Position numbers and translations under genes: made by a program
Notes under the pieces: model-generated
Database searches by the model: none
Told to the model about the DNA's origin: nothing
Seen by the model: only the letters and a program-made list of their open reading frames with translations
Part shown: piece by piece, positions 38,251 through 49,506 of the stretch
How positions within the stretch are numbered: the stretch's first letter is position 1
Layout of the letters: the number at the start of each line of letters is the position of its first letter
Assembly (NCBI RefSeq): GCF_021155765.1
Contig: NC_060108.1
Coordinates: 26,437,025-26,501,024 of the forward strand
Source of the DNA: Diprion similis
Lineage: Eukaryota; Arthropoda; Insecta; Hymenoptera; Diprionidae
Direction of reading: 5' to 3'
DNA length: 64,000 bases

Positions 38251-38789
38251 TATGCAAAATTGACCAACAGTGTTCATCCGTCGTCGCTGGGTGTTTGACG
38301 TTATTCAAAACTTTAGTCATTTCCTTCGACTGGTGATAAACACGCCCATGCAAACATGCATTTAACGTTATTTTATTTTATCAGTTCACACATTTCAATC
38401 GCTAATATTCACGATAAACTAAGAACGTCGTTTCACAGACTGAGCCAGGTCAGATATAGGCTTAACACTGATAGAAATACTAATTTGCAGAGCAACAAAG
38501 TCGCAACGTCCACATGCTTCTTTTGACTACGAAAATTATACACGACAGATTTCTCACAACTCAAAATCACCTACTTCATTTACACCAAATGTTTTATAAC
38601 TTGGAGAAATCCAAAGTTCTGCGAAGTCGAAACGACGCTCGACCAATTTATAGAACAGCAATCACTTGCCATTTATTAATTTGCATTCTAGGAATTCACG
38701 TTTCACGGACTAATGATTACGGCCTCAGAATGAAGGTTTTTTATTGTTAACGTTTAAAAAACCACATCGAGTCGCATCGACACAAACGA

Positions 38790-39260
38790 ATCTCTGAAAT
38801 AGAATCTGAAAATCTTCCCAGGAATTCAACGCATCGTTGGTTAAAATCAAATTCGGAAATGTTAAGTATAATGATGAAGGATTATTTTGAAAATTATACT
38901 GACAGAATTATACATGGGGGAGTGGGGGAGTTGTCATCAAGGGGGAAACTTCAAAGTCTTATTCACTACTGATAAGATACTGAACTTTTTCCGCAAGAAT
39001 TATGTAACGTTACTATATATATAATATTCGTATATAATGCATTTATATACGGAAGGTCCAGTATTTTAGTTACGGTGAAACTTATCTGTTGTATGGCAAA
39101 GTATATTTTTTCTCGATCTGAATTAATCAAATTACAAAAATTCTAACAATTCTGAATAACAAATGAAAAAGTAGAAAATTCCGTGGTTCTCGTGAGAAAT
39201 TGTACATAGATGATTAATTGAAGTACTTTGAGAACCAAGAAAATTTAGTTCAAAAAAACG
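38790..39260. repeat. Noncoding duplication, copy 2
   Basis: Partner of 37766-38250, separated from it by about 540 bases of unrelated sequence. The divergence suggests an older event than the maltase block duplication. Confidence 0.8.
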
Positions 39261-39917
39261 GCATCGATCTTCACATTAGTTGGTCCTCGTTCCTTCGAAA
39301 CAAAATAAAAATTTGATCAAACAATAAAGCTGTATGAGAAACTGTACTGCGAATATTGAAACCGGTTAAATGTATCTGTTAATTCGGCTGACCTTAATTG
39401 CTATCCTTCAAACCAGCAGCAAAAGAGAATAATCGGTGAGGTTGGGTACAGCAACGAGCGAAAAGTACGGGAAATACATTTAGGTTAGATAACAAAATGA
39501 ATACCCATAAATCTTGGCTGTAAGTTATGCGCTTGAATGCTCACCTTTTCCATATTGTGAATAAGCTTCATCATTGGTGACTTGGGTACAAACTTCTGCA
39601 CCCCAGTTAGGTACAGTCTGTTAGAATCAAAAATCTATTATAAAAAAAAAGAAATCGATATGCTTCTGTATTAATTTCGCCATGCGATTTCGAATATCCC
39701 AAAGCTAGATTCGAAAATCTTGCATGTGGACTTCAAATTTCGGAGTCTCAATTCGAATTTCCCAAACCTGAGTTCTAAGGTCAGTATGTTACACGTACTG
39801 TATTAAAAAAAAACTCCATGGACAAGCAAGGATTCTACTGTTAAAGTCCGAAGTTCTTCCAATCACCCCAAAACGCCATTACCCACAAAAATACGTTTTC
39901 CGTTAAAAAATGTATGC
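39261..39917. other. Intergenic, no gene seen
   Basis: No supported feature up to the maltase relic. Confidence 0.5.
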
Positions 39918-40557
39918 ATACCGAGTGAAGGTAAAACATACTTTAGTTTGAGTAACATCTTTCTGTAAGAAGCAGCGCAAACTCACCTGAAATTTTATTA
40001 CTTTTCCTTACATTCTTACGTTCTGGATTGATCTTGATGTAGACGATTCCGTGTCGACGCTGCGCTGTACAATGTAGAGTTTTCTACTCTGGAGAACGAA
40101 ACCAGGTCCGACAAAGATGTCGATTCAACCAATTATTTCTACCTGAACCACACCCAAACAAAGGATCAACCAGAAAATTATCCTCTCGTACAAGAGTGGA
40201 AGGAGCACATAAACAATTACACAGCCGCAAAGGGTAACGACAAGGTGCGGTTCATCTGCACAGAAGGATACTCTGACATTGAGTACGTTATGAAATGGTA
40301 CGACTACGATGTTGACATCCCATTCAACTTTTGGTTCATCAAAGACGGAGATATCTCCAAGGACGCTGTTATAGATACAGCGGAGGACATCTACAACATA
40401 TTCATCAATTGGCTCGACAATATGCTTTCGGGTAAAACAGCTAATTGGGTGGTAAGTCATCGTTTCATTGCTCAAGCTTCTTTCCCTCAAGTTTGTATGT
40501 TCAGTGAGTTTCACGATCCGCGTTTCATCGCAACTGGGAAATCACCACATGAATCGC
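39918..40557 (+). pseudogene. Maltase relic (intron 2 to start of exon 4)
   Basis: Third copy of the maltase gene, reduced to the end of exon 2 (gtgaaggtaaaac), intron 2, exon 3, intron 3 and about 25 bases of exon 4. It is dead: the exon-3 acceptor AG is lost (ttttcag has become ttttcct), a one-base deletion disrupts the GFRVDAV catalytic block near 40048, the GNHD histidine-aspartate region is altered, and exons 1, 5 and 6 are missing. The 3' three-quarters of exon 3 (about 40105-40450) is almost identical to the live genes, while both sides are clearly diverged. That pattern points to gene conversion. Confidence 0.9.
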
Positions 40558-41036
40558 ATAAACTTTGGTTGGCTATGCATATAACAATCTTGAATTACTA
40601 CCGACCGTGGTACCATCGCGTCGTGCTAGCGTGAACAAATGTAAGACGGGTCACGTCGCTTAGGCGCCAAATCGATGAATAATCAGGTTCCAAGTCAGTC
40701 TGGCTACAACTGAGAAAGATTTTCTGCAGCTTTCCTTGTCTCGTACTGTAAAAATACAGGTATTTCAACTGATCGTTACGAGACAGCTGCAGACGCGTAA
40801 GCCCAATTCTATATATAATCTTACACACTCGAATGAAGATTTAATCTTTCACAGTAACAAATTATTTCTTACAAAGTGTGGATTCTCATATTCAAAGTAA
40901 ATCGATTCTCTATTTCTCCCTACTTGATGCCCAATCTTTCAGAATCACCACCGTCCTCGATATTTGTCCTCTTGATAAAAGACAGTGTACGAAAAGCAGC
41001 GGTAAGTTTCAACTAGTCAGAGTCTATCGAGTGTGA
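40558..41036. other. Intergenic, no gene seen
   Basis: Short spacer between the maltase relic and a yellow relic; nothing recognised. Confidence 0.5.
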
Positions 41037-41190
41037 AGTTTCGACGACTGTAACGAACTTTGGGTACTGGACGACGGAAACGTTGGAAACGACCTCGTTT
41101 CCTCGGCAAAGACTTTGACTTTCAATTTGACAAACGGCGAACTAGAGCAGGAAATTCAATTCTCAAAAAATAGTAAAAAATCCAATGGAA
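41037..41190 (+). pseudogene. Yellow/MRJP-like relic, exon 3
   Basis: Reads FDDCNELWVLDDGNVGNDLV and then SSAKTLTFNLTNGELEQEI, which aligns with the third coding exon of the MRJPL genes (CDRLWVVDSGKIGNEQV). The frame is still open here, but no adjacent yellow exons with correct splice sites are seen and the match fades after about 41170. It marks another lost gene between MRJPL gene 3 and the yellow-h-like gene. Confidence 0.75.
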
Positions 41191-44100
41191 TAAATGAAAA
41201 ATCCATAACAACCTCAAGGACTTCCAGGACCACTGGATAACATGATATCCAACGACCTTAGTACGCTACCGTCCATATCGTGCTTTTCAGTTAAGTTACC
41301 GCAGAAGCATTTCCTTATAAGTGGTACTAATCACAGAAATAGCATTCGGAGACTAAAACGTTTACAGTCGTACAAATAAACCAGTGAGTAAGCTGTAGTT
41401 TGTCTTCACTTTACCCGAGCCTAAACTCCTTAGATTTTATCAATGTTCTAAATCTTAGATTTAAATTGGCCGTGGTAGTCCTGTATCGGTTTTTATCCGA
41501 AAACCACAACCGCACGTTGTTACGCTGAAAAGTTTCTGGTCCGTTTACTTGTATCTTGCGGCCACGCGTCGGGCACGCTACCACAACAGGAAATCATGAT
41601 ACGCTATCCTCACCGAAGTTGGTTTCCATGGTGAACTTGAGATAACTATAAAAGCCACAAATGTAAATTAATACTAAATACAAATCTTTCTTTCCAAGAT
41701 GCTGAGCTATACTCGATAAATTGACGCGTCTAAAATTAATTGTGTCGTTTTTTAAGGACACTGTTTATGCAAGGAAAATAATCAGATTTTTCTTTGGAGA
41801 AACGAAAGTAAACTTTGAGTAAACAATAAACACAAAAATATTGTACTGCGAGGTGAAATAATAATTGGCACTCAAACGTATAACATCTTGTTTGAAAGTG
41901 ATTCAATACACCCGAAACTCAACATCAATTTAGCAATTCTTAAAATTCCTCCAAAAATCATATTTTTCGTCACTTGTACCCTTTTCCTCTACCCCCCCCT
42001 CCCCCCCTCCCCATCAATTATCTCACAGAGAGTAATTTTCTTAATTTTGTTTAACGAATCGTCCACTAGTGACGAAGACAATATAAAAATTCCATGAAAC
42101 ATGCTCGAATTCCATGACAATTCCCGGTTTTCCAGATTTCCTCGAAAACTAGGCACCCTGGATTACCGTTTTAGCCGTGCGAACTGCCCTTTGAAGTAAT
42201 GGCAGGATTAAATTTATACAGTCCTTCGTGAGTATGATCTCATTGTAATAACCTTATGTTAGTCTATGGAATAATAATCAATTCATCATGTAATCACTTT
42301 ATGCTAGTGCAAGCATGTTTCCACCTACGACCACATATATGCAGGATATTGTGAAAGTAAAAAAGAGATTTGATTTAATTTTATTTCTTCCATTCTTTTC
42401 CTTTCAGTTTCGGCCTCCCGGATTTCACTGACCAATAGTTGCTCCGTGCTCTAAATTTCGTATGGTAAACCATTCGTTGGATGGATGGCTTATAATTACG
42501 CAGGAATTGGTTTCGCAATCCTCGGCATTATTCTCGCTCAAGATCCAAGGACTCATTTACTCGGAACCAGGTTTATAACTCGAGCCATCAGCAATGAAAG
42601 TATTGGTTCAAATTAATATGAACTCTTCCTTTGTTGCAGGAAGGTCAAGATCTAGCTTACGCTTTACTGCGATAGCTCAATCAACCGGACGTGTCCATTT
42701 CTCTTTAAAAATACCTCGAGATTCAACCGCAAACTTTTTTTTTTCACGTTGTAACAATTTTGACAGCCATTCTAGCCGAAAATTATTTCAGTTCATTTAT
42801 ATCATCGGTATATCGACTGAATTCGATTCCATGCATTGGTAAATTTTGCGCAAGAACATCAATGCTTAAACCGTCGATTTCCCATTGGCGCCATATTTTG
42901 TCTTTCATGGCCAGTCTGAGTAAATAATTCATGAAATAAGTTAGGTAAGTAGCAGGATACAGGCTAAATAAAACAAACAAAAAGCAACAAAAAAAAAGTT
43001 CTGGATTAGATGACCATTCTAAAATTGAATGGTCTGTTGAACGAGTGGGCGGCTACTACTTATTGCTTAAAATACTTGATGGAACCTGGCAGATTATCTT
43101 AATTGGCGTTTCAAATAGCAACAGAGCCTGCAGTGTTGTGGTGCGTGCGATTGATCACAACACTAATTAATATACCGGGCAAATTGGGTTCAGGCTGCAA
43201 CCGACAAAATTGGAACAGGAATGAAATTTTCGTCACGTCAAAAGTTGATCAAGGAACTAGCACAAAATAAAAAAAGTAAAAGTAAAAAGTCGTGTGTATA
43301 AAAGCTTGGGATTGATTCGTAGCAAAATTAGTATTACGGAGTGGAGTATGGAGCGATATAATTGTTGTAATTGCTGGTGAATCAGTATTACTTCAGAAAA
43401 TCAGTGTAACCAAACTTCAACAAATTGGGATAGCAAAAATCCAGACATTTCGAATTGCAATTCTGTTCTTGTGAGATTTAAAGGGCCTGGATGTCGCTGA
43501 TGCTTGAACACAAATCGAAATAACGAATTATTCAAAGACAATCCAGGTCGGCAAAAAAAATATTGATATTCGATTTAAAAAAAAAAAACCATGTTACGTG
43601 AAAGTTTTGCAGGGATTATGTATCGCAACTACATTTAAGTACACGGATACTTTACATAATTTGCTGAAACGACCGCTTTCAAAGGTCGTTTTCACTTTCT
43701 CTGGGTTATTAATTAAAAGCCATAAAATGAAAGCAAAATTTTAAGGTGAATTATGGCGATAGCATGCGTATCTAAATTATGCAAGGTGCGTATAAAGCTT
43801 CCCGTTTCTCGGTGCGGGTGTAAGTTTAACGAATTCTTCCGGAATTGGGCTGTTGCTTTAATTTTCTACTATAGTCTGTAGACAAGAGGAAACCGGACTA
43901 CAATAACTTCAGTGCGAAGGCTTTCTCCAAGTGGGGCGGCCAGAGCTAGTCACTCAGCCTAGTCGGCTCTAGAGATTGATCTGTCGTTAAATGTTACAAC
44001 GAACCGACCGTGTCGTAGTAGTAAAATAACTATAGACTGGCCTGACAGCTGCCCGGACGGTTCAGAGTATTATCCAGTGATCTTTGACGTGGTCTAGTTT

Positions 44101-46820
44101 AATTTTTACGGGGAGAGAAGGTAAAAGAACCGGAAGTGAATACGGAAGGAGCAATTGCATCCGCGGATGAAAGTCTCAGCGTGAAATTTATTAGGAAGCA
44201 GCAAGGCAAGCAGGGTCAGTTCACAAGTGAAAATTGCGTTGCTTAATGAGCTCTCATGAGAAGTGAATAGAGTGATGAATTTGCTCAGCACGTAAGCTTA
44301 CGCGAGCTAACAACAAGGTCGATTACGATCTCGCGGCTATTCAACTACAATAAAAATTCTACCTTTAGTGTGAGGATGCCACGTGAGATTAAAAGAGAAG
44401 AAATGCCGACTGACTCAACTCTGGAAGTTTTTACACCTTACAGTCTGGACTACTGAGGTACCTGAGGACTCTGTCTCAAGATTTTCTTACGACTTTAATT
44501 TCGACAAATAATTGCACCCAAAATTATGCAGCATTTTAACTTGTTAGTTATTTTGTTTCTCATGCTAATACACTGATAATGATGACGTTATTAACAAGCT
44601 AGTTGTAAAAATTATTCTGGTCTTCGTACCTTGTAAACATCCAACATATTTTCTCACGTAATTCAAGTAACAACAGATCTTTGTAGATCGGGAATTATAA
44701 AATAGCAATTGTTTCATTCAAAGAATATGAAACATCAATTGTACGTGCGCACATCTAGAAACGATAAATTGGAATATGCAAGAACCTTGAGCAATCATCT
44801 AAATGCCTAAATAATTACCTTAAAATTTCGTTTCATTCCATTTTTAAAATGAGCTATCCGCTTCAGCTTCAGCTTTAGATAGTTCGAACTGTTTGACAAA
44901 ATTCATCATCAATACAGGAAAGAAATCGATGTCATAAGAATATTTATACGACATTTGATCCGCGCATAAAATCATCATAAATATATTTTTCCAACTACAT
45001 GGAAGTAAAAATAAATAAATATCCACCAGCTCACTTTCGCAAAACTCGCGTAGCTTGAATGGCGACGTAACCGATCTGAAATCTAAATAAATTGATACAA
45101 TGCTCACACGATAGCATCGTTTTGCCATTCCTGATTATTGTACATTCATTTCACGATCGACGATTTCTACAAGAGCGATACACCGGTTCGTGGACTAAAG
45201 TTGAACTCGAGTTGTTGGCACGTTGACATAAATTTATTTCACGCCTGTAAGGCGAGAAGATTTGCTGAAATATTGCCAAACATGGCTATGACATAAATTA
45301 CGAGAAACGAAAGCCTCGAGCAACAATGTATATCGATGCTGAGTTTAGCGACTGTTGCAAATCTCTGAACATTTTCTGTTACGTGCACTGTTTGTAAGCA
45401 TTCCGTGCTCACATGCGGCAGCTACGTAAGTAGTTTGGTAGAAATCAGGTGCGAGAGAAACCAAAGCAAGGAACGTAAGTAAATTACCATTGAAAGTGTG
45501 CAAGAACTATTTGCCCGTCAAATATCGCTGTTGCGTGTCACATTTTTCATACTTCATTTGTTCTTTTTTTCACACACACTCCTTTATACGCCTCCACACT
45601 AGTGGAGTACATTGCAATGAGCTGAATAATATTTTGAATGAATTCTACATTTAAGAGATGCAACATGACGAGGATGCCCAAGAATACCAAACAAGATCTT
45701 GCCAGCACTGGCTGGATTTACAAATGGAGTCCAGGAGAGAATGCCGGATCTCCAAGCACCTATTTCCACCAACTGGACCAGGCAACATGGACCAACCCTA
45801 CGATCTTTAAATACCACGAAGAATTTTTGCAGAATAATAGACCAACGGTCAGAAATACCAGCGGCAAGGGGAGTAAGTAGATTTAGATTTAGATGAATGT
45901 AGATTTTACAAAAATTTTGTTGTGAATAAATGGACAGCATTTTTTTCGATTCAAAACTACACCAATTGTTGTATATCTACCTAAGTTGCAATATTGCGAC
46001 TCTTATTATCGAATTTGCAAATCTTGCCAAAATTGTTGTAAATTCAAATCGAAATAAGTGCTGCCCACATATTCACCACGTGATACGTAAAATCCATGAT
46101 ATTTTTTTTGGTGCGTGCGAAATCCCTGACATCTGCGACTATACAAAACGTGTTTCCTAATTTTCAAACGCAGCGAAGAATTCATTATTGAAATAAATAC
46201 AACAACGTGTGATGTGTTAGGAAAAACGGCGACTGAATGGACCATTCGGTGTCCAACGTAAATAATTGGCATTACGTAAATCAAAATATTTTACTACTAG
46301 GTAACTGTAGAAGTTGGAACTCGTAGTTATGAAAGCGACTCTTTGTTGCAACGTGCCGTACTTTTTACCGCAATGGTTGTATTTACTTGTTACTCGACGT
46401 ATTTGCAACGACCATCACCCAGCGATCTGGCTTTTTTCACACTCAGCTTGAGGTCGGGAGAAGAACCGATTAACGACTGACCAGAATCCGCGAAGATTTG
46501 CAAAACTTTTTCACAACGGAAGTCTCTTCTTCTTCAGCGAACACTTTTTTCAAAGCCATTGTAAAATAGCACTCGCGCGAAGCAAACATAACGGCGATTA
46601 ATTTTTGCAAAAATTGATCATCAGTGATCCGCGCAAATTATTCACGCTCGCTTGTTCGCACAGCTGTATATAAAATAAAATTAATTAAAGAGTTTAACAG
46701 CGCAGTCTGCAGTTAGGGTTTTACATAATTTCTGACCCACTTGTGATATTATCTGGCACCGGCGCTTTTTCAACGTTGATCAGCCGTAGGTATAAGGTAT
46801 CGATTTATTCACTTGAGCAA
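41191..46820. other. Long intergenic stretch, no supported gene
   Basis: Contains a C-rich microsatellite (41991-42012), TATA-like sites at about 43294 and 43794, and a possible noncoding leader exon ending with donor GTAAGC near 44292. That exon could in principle belong to the yellow-h-like gene 5 kb downstream, but nothing in the sequence confirms it. Confidence 0.4.
45665..45880 (+). CDS. Small unassigned ORF
   Basis: An ATG-initiated frame of about 71 codons containing GWIYKWSPGENAG and YFHQLDQATWTNPTIFKYHE. I do not recognise it. Other frames on both strands are also open here, so lack of stops alone means little. The tryptophan/tyrosine pattern looks more protein-like than its neighbours. 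It could be a small gene, an exon or a decayed insertion. Confidence 0.2.
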   Translation: MTRMPKNTKQDLASTGWIYKWSPGENAGSPSTYFHQLDQATWTNPTIFKYHEEFLQNNRPTVRNTSGKGSK

Positions 46821-48258
46821 CAATTGGCAAACAAATTGCCACTACATAACAGACACCCGTACAAAAAAGAGGATCCGCCAGCGTCTAAAAGAAATTTATA
46901 AAAAGTTCTTCAGCTCGATTCTTTGCATTAAATACTTCTATATGGGGCATTCCAGTCGAACTCGACCCACGTTTGACCTCATGTTTTCGGATTCAGCTCT
47001 CAATTTATTTCGAAATTCTATCAGCCCACAATAAGACTCTCAATATTTTCCGATTTTTTTAAATCAAACGGTTTCGAGCTGTGATTTTTTTTTTTTTTAA
47101 TTTATACACCTTTTTTAAAAAATTACACTTTTCAAGAGGACGTAGCGCGAAAACGTCAGGTTTGTTTGACAGTAAAATTTGACTAAAACAAAGTACTCAG
47201 TTCAATTAAAAGCTTCATAAGAAAAATAGTGAATAAAATTTACAACCTCCCCAAAAGATGATTTTTTTCTTCTTGAAGCAAAAAAAAAAACGATTTTTCG
47301 TCAAGTGCATCATGATTAATTTTGGACGAATTTTTTTCATAAAAAGGTGCATTCATCACAAACATTGGAAGATGCGGAAAATTATACCCCGATTTTTAGT
47401 TGTTGAGTTAAAACGATTTCAAGTCAATTTGGGAGAGTCATCGGGAAACACGACAATGTTTTGTAAAAGAATGAATAACCCGGATGACGTTAGAAAGGTT
47501 TTTCCCGTTTATTTTATCTGATGATATATATGAGGAAATTAGAGTAACCTGTTTCCGTTGTCTTGTGATACATGTATAAATAAATTAAAATAATCTTTTT
47601 TCCGCCATCCGAGGCGAGTTATTCATTCTTTTACGAAACACTGTCGACTTTCGAATTCCGATGAATCTTCCGAAATGATTTGAAATCGTTATAACTCTTC
47701 AACGAATAGTCGGGGCATAATGTTCCGGATCTTGAAATGTTTTTAATGAATGCACCCTTTTATAAAAAATATTCGTGACACATTATTCATGACAATCTTG
47801 ACGGAAAATCTTTTTTTTCCTTTAAGAAAAATCACCTTTGGGGAGGTTTTTTTTTGTGAAACTTTGAACTGAACTGAGTATTTTGTTTCAGTGAAATTTT
47901 ACTCTCCATTTTCGAGTTTTTGCGCTACGTTCTCTCGAAAAATATCATTTTTAAAAAAGGCGATTTAAAAAAAAAATCATTACTCGAAACTGTTTGATTT
48001 AAAAAATTTGAAACAGGCGAGATTCTTATTGTGGGCTGATAGAATTTCGAAAAAATTAAGAGTTGAATCCGGAAACATGAGGTAAAAAGTGGTTCGAGTT
48101 CGGCTGGAATGCCCCATAATATAAATATTGCGAAGTCTTGAATGGAAAGAATCGAGCTAAGGAACGTTTTATCAATTTCTTTTAGACGCTGACGGATCCT
48201 CTTTTTTGTCCGAGTGTCTGTTATGTAGTTGCCATTTGCCATTTGCCATTTGCAAATG
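46821..48258. repeat. 1.4-kb imperfect palindrome (foldback element)
   Basis: The left arm (46821 to about 47480) is matched by the reverse complement of the right arm (about 47605 to 48258). Shared blocks include tacataacagacac at one end, gaggatcc, ggggcattcc, tattgtgggctgatag and aagaatgaataac near the centre. The arms differ by substitutions and small indels. A central spacer of about 120 bases remains. The outer ends carry repeated ttgcca/tggcaa motifs. No transposase is present, so it looks like a non-autonomous foldback or long-inverted-repeat transposon. Confidence 0.85.
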
Positions 48259-49398
48259 CTAGATTTCTTCCCCTACCGTCGAAAAAGTGATATACATAAC
48301 TTTTTGCCAACGGCAGCAAAAAAAAAAAAAAAAAACAGGAACGTAAAAGCAACTGAGTAATAAATTCTATCAACCGATTTCTTTTAATGCAACACTACAA
48401 CGTCAAAAGTTTACTCACTCCATCCCGCTCGAAAAAGCACGAACGTATCTTACAAAACGTAAAAGTGAAAAAATGATTATCGGTGATTGAATTGAATCGC
48501 GTAGCTACATGTAAAAAAAATATTGTAGATATTTAGATTACGATTAGAGACAGAACTTTTTTGGACTTAAATCCACGTCATTGTGACAAGATTTATAAAC
48601 TCGATAATAAGAGTTACAAAATCAATAGTATAAAAACTTAAAATACGCTTGGATAGATCTACGACAATATTGATGTAGATTTGACATTAATTACCTCAAT
48701 TGCGTTGAGTAATTGCAAAGTAAATGCTCACATGCAGAGACGTTTGCATCGTGGTCGTCCGATTCGTACAAGCTGATTAGCATTTTTTTGCTAATTCGAC
48801 TTGTGCAGCCGACAATGGAATCCTTGTGCTGCACTCGTGTTCCCATTCGAAACAGAGGTTGCGTTTTGCCTTTTACAAATGAATCTAGGCCTTCGTATGA
48901 GCGTACTTGTATGCAGATGCCTCGAGGCAGTTACGTCACAGGGTTTTCACGGAGAGAAAGGTAGGGATTCTCAGGCTCTGATGGGGAGGAGCGCCTCGGA
49001 TGATATGCCAATACGATCTCACACTGCAGCGTGTATCAGCAGCGACATCATCTCATACGCAAGCCTCTTGAAGCGACGAACGCCCGCTCCCTTGTGAACG
49101 TCGTCGTGCCGCTTTCCTTCTACAGTGCGTTCGTTGCACGTTGTGAGAAAAACGTGGTTGAAAACAGCAGGTTATTTATTTTCATCGTCTATACACCTTG
49201 ATTAAGCGTTGAGTAACCGATCGCGATCACCCATATCATTTGCGAAAAAATTCCCCTGTATAAAGAAAAATACAATATTTACTGTAGCGTAAAAAAGAAA
49301 GAGTGAATCGAGTTAAAAAATTGAGGAAAAAGATCGCTTTTTCTCTCATCGCATCTCAGTGATATCGGTGCGGTCGAATCGAGTCGTCTTGGTGTGCC
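48259..49398. other. Intergenic, no gene seen
   Basis: Spacer before the yellow-h-like gene. Open frames at 48713-49097 have no recognisable domain or splice context. Confidence 0.45.
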
Positions 49399-49466
49399 GT
49401 TCAGTCGATTTCACGCTGATCTTCGCTCGTTCTGTGTAACAATTTAACAACTTGTACTTTCTCGTA
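49399..49466 (+). promoter_or_regulatory. Possible initiator and leader exon, yellow-h-like gene
   Basis: TTCAGTC at about 49400 fits the arthropod initiator consensus. A leader exon could end at the donor in cgtac/gtaaag (49466) and splice to 49505, two bases before the start codon. The implied intron would be very short (about 38 bases), so this is tentative. Confidence 0.3.
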
Positions 49467-49506
49467 CGTAAAGTGACAATAAGAACTTGCTTGAATTTTC
49501 ACAGGC

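Noticed and set aside
42488-42581. Peptide-like stretch containing YNYAGIGFAILGIILAQDPR
   Set aside because: Hydrophobic and suggestive, but stops bound it closely, other frames are also open, and no matching exon was found.
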